12,621 nt of DNA from Lachnospiraceae bacterium (lineage in GTDB: Bacteria; Bacillota_A; Clostridia; Lachnospirales; Lachnospiraceae). Below, in pieces: positions 1-7,818 of the stretch. Position 1 is the first letter of the stretch; every line of letters starts with the position of its first letter. A model generated the notes under the pieces. That model worked only from the letters and a program-made list of their open reading frames with translations, was not told the origin of the DNA and ran no database searches. The translations under genes were made by a program, and so were the position numbers. The stretch lies in assembly GCA_024689605.1 (NCBI GenBank), contig JAILDD010000180.1:1-12621 (forward strand), written 5' to 3'.

Positions 1-3000
1 CCTTTTTCTCGTCCGTATTTTTCTCTTTATCCTCCTCGTCTTCGGCCTTCTTTTCTTCTATCTTTTCCTTGAATTCCTCTTCTGTATATTCCTGAGATTC
101 TTCGGCATCACTAAAGACTACCCAGCCTTTATCCCTAAGTACCGTCTTATCATCAGCATTCTTTTTGCCTTTCTTCTCTATTTCCTTAAGATAATCCTTC
201 AGTGGCAGGGATTCGATTTTTTTCTCATCAGGAATATAAGCCATATGTGCGATGTCTTCATATTCATCTACCATATCCGTAACATCTTTTACTACAGTCA
301 CGCCCTTAGTATGCGTAATCGATTCTGAAACCTGATTAAGCGTGGTTAGTTCTACTGTATATCCGTCCTTTTCATCGTATTTAAGCCCTTTGAATTCCTT
401 CGTGAGTTCTTTCGGATCCTTTTGGGATATCCAGTTAAGTTCAGTATATTGGCCCGGTTGAATAATGCTATTTATGGAAACAACCTTCTTCTGCCCCGAA
501 TAGTAGTTTGAATCATATACATCCAGATTATCCCCATTTATTCCTGTAATGGTAATATAGTGCGCATAATGCCCCTTTACAGTAAGAACGCTGGCCACTC
601 CGCCACTGCTTATTATGTCCGATATCCTTTTTGAAAAAACAGCCTGCATATTATGAACCTTAATCTCATTGCGTTCCTTTACTTCTTTTTCATCCTTAGC
701 GGAATTTACTGGAACAGTGAATAACATCCTGTTGAGCATTGCATCCTTAATGCCATTATCAGAAAGCTTATCTAAAATAAAATCACCCAGTGCAAACACA
801 TTTCCTATAGCATCTTTGCCCTTGCCCGCATACTGTGCAACATTTCTAACATTTCCATCATACTCGCCCTTCTCCATTATCAATTTAGGATCATATAAAC
901 GAATATTGGGTTCGTAATCGCGTAAATCATATTGGCGATATAAACGCACCACCTTTCTATCTTGATCTTTCTTTTCACCCTTTTTTGCTTTTCTATGGTG
1001 CGCTATATACTGATTGAGCATGGCTGTAGCTGAACAGGCATAACAATTTCTAGGTCCCTGATTTTCATAGGCTTCATCCATGCCGATTTCCTTCATGCTG
1101 ACTGTATAGTTTCCCATCTCAATCCGCTTCAGGGCGCTCTTCCTGTTGACTTCACTCGTAGGATCATGGACAATATAGTACTTTTCAAGCCACTTCAGAT
1201 GTCTTATGAGTTCCTTGTCAGTACCGACTTTCCAGTCAATTCTATCAATCTCCTCACCTTCCTTATTCTTGACTTTAATCCACCCCTGGTGTTTTTGTAT
1301 GATTTTTGTCACACTTTCCTTATCATAAGGGATTCTCTCCTTAAGCTTTTTTAATGCTTCCTCGTGGTTCTTCTTTGCCTCGGCATTGTATACCGCCTTG
1401 AATTCCATGATAGTATCAGCATAGATACCCTTTTTCTCAAGTTCCTCCTCCGGACTTAAGGCATGGTCGTCCTTATTCTCTTCTTCTTCCTTCTTGTCAT
1501 TCTTTTCCTTATCTTCTTCTTTTTCTCCGTTCTTTTCTCCGTTCTTTTCTTCTTCTTTCTCTTCGGTCTTGTCGTCTTCCTTCTTCTCTTCTTCCTTCTC
1601 TTCTTCCTTCTCTCCGGCCTTGTCGTCTTCCTTCTTCTCTTCTTCCTTCTCTCCGGTCTTGTCCTGATCTTTGTCCTTTTTCTCTTCTTTCTCTTCCTCT
1701 TTTTCTTCGTTCTTCTCTGTTACTTTCTCTTCGGACTCTTCCTCTTCCTTTTCGCCTAATTCACCAAAGAGACCTTCCAGCTCCAGCTGGTTCTCCCGAA
1801 TCTTCTTTTCTTTACTGCCTTTCTTTCCTTCTTTTACTTTCTCCTTATCAGCTTTATGAAGCGTTACATCCAGTTCCTCTGCTGAATCCATAACCGTTTT
1901 ATCAAGGAGCTCGGCTTCATCAATCTCCTTCAGGTCAATATAATGCTTATTAAAGCCAAGACCACTCATGATATTGGTGATTCTTTTACCAATACCCTTG
2001 AAAAGCTTGCCTGAAGCACGATATACCTTATCAGACTTTTTAGATTTTCCTGTCATTTTCCTGAACAGATATGGGAAACCATGCACAAACGAGTCATACA
2101 CCCCCACAGGAAGCGCCACAAGACCTTTTGCACAGTCCCTGAATATCTGACGGCTTTCTGACAGTCCTGCCCATCCCTTTGTAATACTGTAATCAACCGT
2201 CCAGCGTTTTTTCGATTTATACTTTTTAAACAATGCATTGAATGCCATTGAAAGAAGTTTGAGCGGCAGCTTAGCGACTTTCCCTCCAAGAATAACAGTA
2301 TTTGAAGCTATCATTGTACCGACACCAATGGCTCGGTCTATCAGTCCTCCGGTCACATTATATATAATCTTCGTGCGATCCCAGTTATTCTTCATTGCGG
2401 TTTTCCACCACCCTGCACTCTGAATGGACGTCTGTTTTTTTAAGCTATCCTTATATATCTGGTTTCTGATGCTTATGGAATCTGCAGCATGAAGCGCTTT
2501 AAGAAATGTCGGGAATCCCGAATCACCTTCATTACGTGCATCCAGGGATTCCATCTTTTTTCTTCTATTTTCTGACAACATGAAGAACCTGTTGTCCATA
2601 TGTATCAGTTCCTTAATACGTGCCATACGCTTAAGATTCTTTGCTGCCTTGCCATGCACAGCCTGTTCCCCGTGTACGGCAACATACTCATCCACGGACC
2701 GTACAAGCCTTTCATAGACTGTACCCAGCTCGAATCTTTCATCATTTGATAAGTCATTTTCTCCTTTTCCGTCAAGCACCTTTTTTCTGATCTCAAGGTA
2801 TTGACCCAGGATATTCTTAACATTCGCACGCATAGTGGCTTCAGAAAAGTCACGATTAAGCATTGTGAGATTCATACCCTGTCCCATTTTTGTAAGGTCA
2901 AGCTCACCGTTACCCTGGATGAACTCCATCTCTTCTTTATTAAGGACCGTTTCTTTTAACTGATCCGAAGAGACCTCTTCCTGATCCTGCAAGAGTTCCT

Positions 3001-3127
3001 GCTTATTCTTATTGATTTCGACATTTAGATCAGGGCCAACAGTAATTTCTTTTTTCTCTTCCTGTTTGAATTCCTGTCCTTTGATCTGTTCCTCGTTTAA
3101 TTCTTTTCCATTCTTCTGTAAATCCAT
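1..3127 (-). CDS. Large Glu/Lys-rich protein with papain-like cysteine protease domain (3' end outside window)
   Basis: The open frame starts at ATG 3127 behind a strong GAGGTG ribosome binding site (3133-3138) and runs without a stop for 1042 codons to the left edge, so the C-terminus is missing. The N-terminus is charged and has no signal peptide. Residues about 1-430 are lysine-rich with no domain I recognise. Residues about 430-560 are almost pure Glu/Lys/Asp. A protease-like domain follows at about 640-890. The segment NQGPRNCYACSAT aligns with the papain Q...CWAFSA signature, giving Cys695 as nucleophile and the Gln five residues before it as the oxyanion residue. GHYAHYITITGI supplies the likely catalytic His856 (His853 is an alternative), and VYDSNYY supplies Asp872 or Asn874, an arrangement also typical of C39-like peptidases. 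The visible end is acidic again. It lies 42 nt downstream of the GNAT gene and is probably co-transcribed with it. The protease fold is well supported by motif order; substrate and role are unknown. A transglutaminase or deamidase activity on the same fold is possible. Confidence 0.8.
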   Translation of the reverse strand, partial: MDLQKNGKELNEEQIKGQEFKQEEKKEITVGPDLNVEINKNKQELLQDQEEVSSDQLKETVLNKEEMEFIQGNGELDLTKMGQGMNLTMLNRDFSEATMRANVKNILGQYLEIRKKVLDGKGENDLSNDERFELGTVYERLVRSVDEYVAVHGEQAVHGKAAKNLKRMARIKELIHMDNRFFMLSENRRKKMESLDARNEGDSGFPTFLKALHAADSISIRNQIYKDSLKKQTSIQSAGWWKTAMKNNWDRTKIIYNVTGGLIDRAIGVGTMIASNTVILGGKVAKLPLKLLSMAFNALFKKYKSKKRWTVDYSITKGWAGLSESRQIFRDCAKGLVALPVGVYDSFVHGFPYLFRKMTGKSKKSDKVYRASGKLFKGIGKRITNIMSGLGFNKHYIDLKEIDEAELLDKTVMDSAEELDVTLHKADKEKVKEGKKGSKEKKIRENQLELEGLFGELGEKEEEESEEKVTEKNEEKEEEKEEKKDKDQDKTGEKEEEKKEDDKAGEKEEEKEEEKKEDDKTEEKEEEKNGEKNGEKEEDKEKNDKKEEEENKDDHALSPEEELEKKGIYADTIMEFKAVYNAEAKKNHEEALKKLKERIPYDKESVTKIIQKHQGWIKVKNKEGEEIDRIDWKVGTDKELIRHLKWLEKYYIVHDPTSEVNRKSALKRIEMGNYTVSMKEIGMDEAYENQGPRNCYACSATAMLNQYIAHHRKAKKGEKKDQDRKVVRLYRQYDLRDYEPNIRLYDPKLIMEKGEYDGNVRNVAQYAGKGKDAIGNVFALGDFILDKLSDNGIKDAMLNRMLFTVPVNSAKDEKEVKERNEIKVHNMQAVFSKRISDIISSGGVASVLTVKGHYAHYITITGINGDNLDVYDSNYYSGQKKVVSINSIIQPGQYTELNWISQKDPKELTKEFKGLKYDEKDGYTVELTTLNQVSESITHTKGVTVVKDVTDMVDEYEDIAHMAYIPDEKKIESLPLKDYLKEIEKKGKKNADDKTVLRDKGWVVFSDAEESQEYTEEEFKEKIEEKKAEDEEDKEKNTDEKK
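1455..1845. repeat. Low-complexity purine/pyrimidine tract with 51-bp imperfect repeats
   Basis: The plus strand is almost all C and T (cttctt/ctcttc words), encoding Glu/Lys/Asp runs on the minus strand at residues about 430-560 of the protease-like protein. A block beginning CTTGTCGTCTTCC at 1568 recurs at 1619, a 51-bp (17-codon) in-frame period, and a shorter related copy starts at 1658. The tract probably forms a flexible charged linker or a long helix between the N-terminal region and the protease domain. Such tracts can change length by slippage. Repeat units are multiples of three, so the frame would be kept. Confidence 0.75.
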
Positions 3128-3169
3128 TTTGTCACCTCACAACTGCCATTTATGAATTCGTAGTGCTTC

Positions 3170-4612
3170 TTACATTCTCAAAAACTCTGCAAGCTTATCC
3201 ATTCTTTCCTGTGAAAAATCCTCTTCTTTCAGCTCTCCGGCAGGAATCTTTTCATCCGAAAGACCGGCTTCCTTTCTGAGTACAGCCCACTGCTCACTGC
3301 TTATTATGTCCTTACTCAATGGTGCAGACAGCTCGCCGTGATACTGCATTATCGACCTGGTCTCAGGGAAAAGCTTCTTCATCGTAGCAAATCCTTCATC
3401 ACTCTCGAATTTTCCGTATAGAATTGACTTTTCACCATCTCTTTTTATTGCAGCCCTGCAGGCAAATCTTATAAGCTTTATTATTGCCGCGGGATCATGG
3501 TCCGGCAGACTTCGTACCGTTTCATAACGGTAATACCCTTTTTCCTGCCTATGGAATAGCAGTGCCGCTTTAATAGTCATATTTTCCGTTATAACACAGC
3601 TTACTTTGGGATCAAAAAAGCTGTAGGTGCTAGCCAAAAGTTTTGCATCATAGCTGTGATTAAGTGTCTTAAAGAACCGCTTCAGCATCATCTCACCTCC
3701 GATGCCCAGCTCCTCAAGAGACTTTACCCCATCCGTCGAACCAGCCATATATTCGACGTCCTTTATGTCTGACACTTGCAGGCAGAAATTGTTTCCGGCC
3801 CTCAATCCAAATACGAATTTCCATGAGTCAAGAAAATTCTCAAGTACTGCAAACCTTTCTCTCTCTGCGTCTTCAGAAATATCAGGAACATTCATATCAA
3901 GGGTTATGATGCTGCCTTCTGCCTGTATAGCATAGCCTGCAAGCTCTGCCATCAGCATATTCCCCACCCCGGTCTTTTTATATGCGTCAGCAACATATAT
4001 CCACTCAAGCTTTATATTGTTTCCGCTTGCACGTGGAATAGGATTTATACTAAAAACCACAACTCCAGCCACGAACATTGCGCTGCCTTTATGCCTTACA
4101 GCGCCAAGCGCTTTCTTTCTTCCCTCAACAATATCATCATAATGCTCTGAGGGAATGAAGTTTCGGAATGCCGCTGCATTATTCTTAGTCACCCTGCTGA
4201 CAAGCGGCCAGTACTTTTTCTCAAAACTCCTGAGTGTACCTAGACCGGCCTCCAGCCTGTCCTTTCCGAAGCCTGCCAATGGATTGATTACTTTTGCTGT
4301 CTCAAAACAGGTATCCATTAAGGACAGATAGGGCAGTTCCTTCTGTTCAGGTGACATTTCTTCTTCCGACATTTCGATGATATTCACTAGTGCCAGCTTG
4401 TCTGAAAGCTCCTCCAACAGATAGTCATCATCAGCAAGAATACCCATGATGTTGTTTTCATCAGCGTCATAGGCCACTAATAATTCCTTAAAATATTCTC
4501 CTATTTCCTCAGCCCGTGCTGCTGTCTCTGCGTCCAGTTCTTCTTTTTCGTCCACCCAGTCCGAAAGCTCTGATAATAAGCTGTCCCATTCCTTTTCAAT
4601 ATCTTTTACCAT
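3170..4612 (-). CDS. GNAT-family acetyltransferase domain protein, 480 aa
   Basis: The frame begins at ATG 4612 with AAGGAG eight bases upstream and ends in TAA at 3172-3170. The N-terminal ~100 residues are acidic and helical-looking. A GNAT core is visible at about 147-280: the strand AGVVVFSI, then the acetyl-CoA pyrophosphate-binding segment LEWIYVADAYKKTGVGNML (V-x3-Y-x3-G-x-G, glycines 215 and 217) followed by a helix, and the strand SIITLDMNV. Residues about 310-450 repeat a similar strand/helix order (KAALLFHRQEKGYYRYETV, then a helix) and may be a second, degenerate GNAT-like fold without the glycine motif. At 480 aa it is about three times a single GNAT domain. It follows an intrinsic terminator, so it probably starts its own transcription unit, and it lies 42 nt upstream of the large protease-like gene. 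Acetyl transfer is inferred from family; the acceptor is unknown. Confidence 0.8.
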   Translation of the reverse strand: MVKDIEKEWDSLLSELSDWVDEKEELDAETAARAEEIGEYFKELLVAYDADENNIMGILADDDYLLEELSDKLALVNIIEMSEEEMSPEQKELPYLSLMDTCFETAKVINPLAGFGKDRLEAGLGTLRSFEKKYWPLVSRVTKNNAAAFRNFIPSEHYDDIVEGRKKALGAVRHKGSAMFVAGVVVFSINPIPRASGNNIKLEWIYVADAYKKTGVGNMLMAELAGYAIQAEGSIITLDMNVPDISEDAERERFAVLENFLDSWKFVFGLRAGNNFCLQVSDIKDVEYMAGSTDGVKSLEELGIGGEMMLKRFFKTLNHSYDAKLLASTYSFFDPKVSCVITENMTIKAALLFHRQEKGYYRYETVRSLPDHDPAAIIKLIRFACRAAIKRDGEKSILYGKFESDEGFATMKKLFPETRSIMQYHGELSAPLSKDIISSEQWAVLRKEAGLSDEKIPAGELKEEDFSQERMDKLAEFLRM

Positions 4613-4860
4613 GGCCTTTTCTCCTTTTCTTATATAAGCCTATGCAAATCTGTACAGATACATCAAACAGTTCTGGTTTTGTTCTGTCCCAATAGCCTTT
4701 TGGGGCATCCTAATCCGCCAATGTAAACGGCATGATGTACCTAATATAATACCCCACTGTGTCAAATGATACTACCCATAGCGTACCCAATGCGTACTTT
4801 TTAATTAATCACATTTCCAGCCTATCTGACCTGCCGTATGCATAACGACCATCTGTATAC
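4613..4860. other. Intergenic region, probable promoter zone of the GNAT/protease pair
   Basis: No gene is visible here. Because a terminator for the upstream block lies at its right edge, the promoter for the leftward GNAT gene should fall within it. On the minus strand a perfect TTGACA is present (4765-4760), but no good -10 box sits 16-18 nt downstream, so I do not call a promoter. Two short perfect palindromes occur close to the start codon: ATCTGTACAGAT (4648-4659) and CTTATATAAG (4629-4638). They could be operator sites or chance. The word GCGTAC occurs twice around 4780-4800. Confidence 0.4.
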
Positions 4861-4892
4861 AAAAAACTCCTTACCGTCCATCCGATAAAGAG
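4861..4892 (-). terminator. Rho-independent terminator closing the radical SAM block
   Basis: Read on the minus strand, CTCTTTATCG (4892-4883) pairs over ten positions, including two G-U pairs, with CGGTAAGGAG (4876-4867). The loop is GATGGA, and six T residues follow immediately (4866-4861). The hairpin begins 15 nt after the stop codon of the last radical SAM gene. The T run exists in one direction only, so it acts on leftward transcription and separates the radical SAM block from the GNAT/protease pair. Confidence 0.85.
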
Positions 4893-4907
4893 GATAAATT
4901 AATATTT

Positions 4908-6227
4908 CTACACAATATTCGGCACTATCCCGTGCTTGATATGCTTGCGATAAAAAAGGTTTACCCCGAGATAGAAAAACGATGTAAGTGGCCGCCTGAA
5001 GAAATTCTTTACAAATATGGTACGCTTAAGAATGCTTCGGTAGGAATATACTTCATTATAAAGCTCCCAGTAAGCCTTGGTCAGTTCCTCCGGTGTCATG
5101 TTCTTCGGGATATGGACTGCCTCACAGGCATTATATGAATACATATCCGTATTGTAGATGCGGTTCTGCTCCTTCATCTCATCATAGAACTGGGTTCCGG
5201 GAATAGGCGTCAGGATATAGAACCTCGGAACGGTGATCTTATTTTCCTCTATAAATTTCGCAGTTTCCCGTATGGACTCCAGGGTATCCCCCTCCGCCCC
5301 CACCACCATTTCGGTGGATACATCTATGCCGTATTTTCTTATTATCTTAAGCTGTTCAGAATACTGGTCCGGGTGTGCCCAACCCTTCTGCATACCTAAA
5401 AGACTCTCCCTGCTGATGCTTTCCAACCCGAAGCTTAATACATAACAGCCGCTTTCAGCAACCACCTTCAGCAGTTCTTCATCTTTTGAAATATCAATGG
5501 AACACTGCGTCATCCAGTGCATTTTAAGCTTTTTTATCTCGCTGCAGAGTGCAAATGCATATTCCCTGTTTGAAAATAGATTATCATCCAAAAGAAGGAA
5601 CTGTTTGAAGCCCAGTTCCTTTACACGCTTTATATCCCGGATAACATCCGGTATCTCACGCCTTAAATACTGTCCATGGTAAAGACAGTATATGGAACAG
5701 AAACTGCAGGTCTTAGGGCAGCCTCTTCCTGCCTGCACCGGCAGGAAGTTTCCTATCCTTTTTTTCAGCACCAGCTCATATCTAGGAAGCGGTGTCTCCA
5801 GTTTCGTCAGTTTCTTCTGATATACCTTCTTAAGAGTGCCATTACGGTAGTCCTCTATCATCTGTCCCCAGGTTTCTTCGGCATCCCCTATCATCACGCT
5901 GTCGCAGTACTTCTTCGCCTCCTCAGGCATCAGTGAAACCATGTAGCCTCCCAGGATGACCGTCTTGCCCAGTTCCCGGAATTTGTTTGCAATATCAATA
6001 GTGCGCATCACGGCATGTCCCATACTGCTTATTCCTATCAGCTCCGCATCAGTGTCAAAGGGCACATCCTCAATAGTCTCATAGCAAAGCTCAACCTCAA
6101 AGTCATCAGGCGTAAGTGCAGCCAAAAGAGGAAGTGCAAGCCCCACAAAATAAAGCCTGCTCTTCTTTACTAGGTTACCGTACTGGTCATATGGTGTAGG
6201 TTGTATTAAAAGTATCTTATTTTTCAT
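4908..6227 (-). CDS. B12-binding-domain radical SAM protein, subfamily distinct from its four neighbours
   Basis: I place the start at ATG 6227 (MKNKILLIQPTP), which has AAGGAT four bases upstream and begins right at the first strand of the domain. A longer in-frame ATG at 6266 lacks a ribosome binding site. The protein has 439 residues. Residues 1-140 form a cobalamin-binding-like Rossmann domain (KILLIQP, LIGISSMGH, TVILGGYM) without the DxHxxG axial-histidine motif. The radical SAM domain follows, with GRGCPKTCSFC giving CxxxCxxC at Cys170, Cys174 and Cys177. Later come FLLLDDN, FGLES and FYILTPIPGTQFY, a pattern familiar from B12 radical SAM proteins related to the HpnJ/BchE group. The C-terminal ~60 residues are basic and aromatic and may contact a membrane or lipid. 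It is last in the block and is followed by the terminator. Reaction type (C-methylation, cyclisation or other rearrangement) cannot be told from sequence. Confidence 0.88.
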   Translation of the reverse strand: MKNKILLIQPTPYDQYGNLVKKSRLYFVGLALPLLAALTPDDFEVELCYETIEDVPFDTDAELIGISSMGHAVMRTIDIANKFRELGKTVILGGYMVSLMPEEAKKYCDSVMIGDAEETWGQMIEDYRNGTLKKVYQKKLTKLETPLPRYELVLKKRIGNFLPVQAGRGCPKTCSFCSIYCLYHGQYLRREIPDVIRDIKRVKELGFKQFLLLDDNLFSNREYAFALCSEIKKLKMHWMTQCSIDISKDEELLKVVAESGCYVLSFGLESISRESLLGMQKGWAHPDQYSEQLKIIRKYGIDVSTEMVVGAEGDTLESIRETAKFIEENKITVPRFYILTPIPGTQFYDEMKEQNRIYNTDMYSYNACEAVHIPKNMTPEELTKAYWELYNEVYSYRSILKRTIFVKNFFRRPLTSFFYLGVNLFYRKHIKHGIVPNIV

Positions 6228-6333
6228 AATTATCCTTGCAATTCCGTAAACATCCTCACTTGCCATCGGCTATGCCTGAATTAACACTCAATTGGCAAAG
6301 TATTAAAATAATCGGATCAGATGATTATGTTTA

Positions 6334-7776
6334 CTATAAAACTATCATCCTTTTAAGCTTTACAAAAAATACCTTTATGATATACAAAACAGCACCCGGG
6401 TAATTATTATCCTTGTATAACGGTGACTTGCGGTTCTTGAATGCCAGTCCCAGCGAAAGCTTGTAATATTCCCTGGTAAATGCTCCCACGCTCATATGCT
6501 CCGGCTTCAGAAGACAATGGAACAGATCCTGTTTGGTCACATCCTTATTTATCATCTGATCCTCGTATTTCTTGTACATGGCCGACCCCTGCATAGGTGT
6601 GAATACGGAAACAGTCGGAATAATGTCTCTTGCAGCGATCCAGTTGTAAAGCTTCTTAAAATCCTCTTTAGTCATCCCCGGATGTACTATGAAAAGCCCC
6701 GCACAGATCACATTGTTCTCTGAAAGGATACGTATGCATTCTTCATTCTCGGAAACCGTGACTCTCTTATTATAAGAATCAAGTTCCTCTTCGCTGGTTG
6801 CTTCCAGTCCCACCATTATCAGCGACAGACCAATCTCAGCGAATTCCTTTATGATATCTTCATTGTGTGCAATAAAATCCGCCCGGCCATAGATAAGATA
6901 TTGCTTATGAATGTCCCTCTCCTTTATCAGACGTATAAACTCTTTCAGATAATCCCTGTCTATCAGGAAATCATCATCAGTAATATGTATAGCCGATACA
7001 TCAAGTGACGCAATTTCATCCACCAGACTCTCCACGCTCCTGCAGGCATAGCGTCCGCTGTTTCTGTTGGTGCAGAAACAGAAATTGCAGGCTTTCCTGC
7101 AGCTATATGAATTCTTTACCAGGGCAAGAGGCCTAAAGCAGAGATACCTGAAGCGGTGCTTGTTCCTATAAAAATATGTCCTGTCTGGAACAGGAAGATC
7201 CGCCGGGGTCTCAACCACCTTAGGGTTGACTACCCACTCACCGTTTTCACGGTAGCATATTCCGGGAATATCTTTCAGGGATAGCCTTGTATCACGATGA
7301 TTATCTCTATCAGCTAATTCTTCTTCAGCAGAACCGGAAGTACTATCATCTTTAGCTTGTTTATAGGCTTGCTTCTCCTGCTCTATATACCTGATCAGTT
7401 TCTTCTGGTTTTCCAGTCCGCTCAGATGATAAAGATAATCTGCCTTTGACCCAAAATAATTTGCATAATTTATCTCTACATTCGATCCCCCCAGAATGAT
7501 CTGTATCTCCGGATCGTATGACTTTATCACATCGCAGTATTTTATCACCAGCTTCTGCTGTGTTATATAACCTGTAACACAGACCACATCCGGCTTAACT
7601 TCCTTAAGCTTCTTCTTCATGGAAGTCAGCTCGTACCTTCTATCGTAAATAACCGCATGATGCCCCATGGCAGTAAACACCGTATAGAGATACTCCATCT
7701 CCAGCGGTTCATGTTCCACCAGATATGTATAACTAAATATTCCTACTGTCTCAGGTTTTATGAGAAGTATATTCAC
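6334..7776 (-). CDS. B12-binding-domain radical SAM protein, paralog 4 of the array (GTG start)
   Basis: The best start is GTG 7776 (MNILLIKPET), with AGAGGA nine bases upstream at 7786-7791. It matches the way the paralogs begin. An in-frame TTG at 7785 directly abuts the ribosome binding site and is unlikely. The product has 480 residues. The N-terminal Rossmann domain (PDVVCVTGY, IILGGSNVEIN) resembles a cobalamin-binding fold but lacks DxHxxG. A polar insert of about 30 residues (about 136-166) is absent from the other copies. The radical SAM motif is YSCRKACNFCFC: Cys226, Cys230, Cys233, plus an extra Cys235. Shared array motifs follow: DDDFLIDR, GRADFIA, VGLEA and SYNKR. The C-terminus is hydrophobic and basic. 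The 303-bp gap upstream, the largest in the block, holds the hairpin element. Its TAG stop is 106 nt before the next start, so distal expression may be weaker or separately controlled. Confidence 0.88.
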   Translation of the reverse strand: MNILLIKPETVGIFSYTYLVEHEPLEMEYLYTVFTAMGHHAVIYDRRYELTSMKKKLKEVKPDVVCVTGYITQQKLVIKYCDVIKSYDPEIQIILGGSNVEINYANYFGSKADYLYHLSGLENQKKLIRYIEQEKQAYKQAKDDSTSGSAEEELADRDNHRDTRLSLKDIPGICYRENGEWVVNPKVVETPADLPVPDRTYFYRNKHRFRYLCFRPLALVKNSYSCRKACNFCFCTNRNSGRYACRSVESLVDEIASLDVSAIHITDDDFLIDRDYLKEFIRLIKERDIHKQYLIYGRADFIAHNEDIIKEFAEIGLSLIMVGLEATSEEELDSYNKRVTVSENEECIRILSENNVICAGLFIVHPGMTKEDFKKLYNWIAARDIIPTVSVFTPMQGSAMYKKYEDQMINKDVTKQDLFHCLLKPEHMSVGAFTREYYKLSLGLAFKNRKSPLYKDNNYPGAVLYIIKVFFVKLKRMIVL

Positions 7777-7785
7777 TCCCTGCAA

Positions 7786-7791
7786 TCCTCT
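7786..7791 (-). promoter_or_regulatory. Ribosome binding site that decides the GTG start at 7776
   Basis: AGAGGA on the minus strand lies nine bases before GTG 7776, while the alternative TTG at 7785 begins directly at its edge, leaving no spacer. The site therefore favours the shorter product. Confidence 0.6.
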
Positions 7792-7818
7792 AATGTAAAT
7801 TCACGCACTACTATCATA

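Noticed and set aside
1463..1759. Plus-strand frame encoding a very hydrophobic, membrane-like protein
   Set aside because: It is the antisense of the Glu/Lys tract: cttctt words read as Leu/Phe/Val. It has no ribosome binding site and lies inside a long convincing minus-strand gene.
4737..4765. Promoter based on a perfect TTGACA on the minus strand
   Set aside because: The hexamers 15-18 nt downstream match a -10 box in only two or so positions, so TTGACA alone is not enough.
6228..6266. 13-codon N-terminal extension of the last radical SAM protein
   Set aside because: No ribosome binding site precedes ATG 6266, while AAGGAT precedes ATG 6227, where the first Rossmann strand begins.
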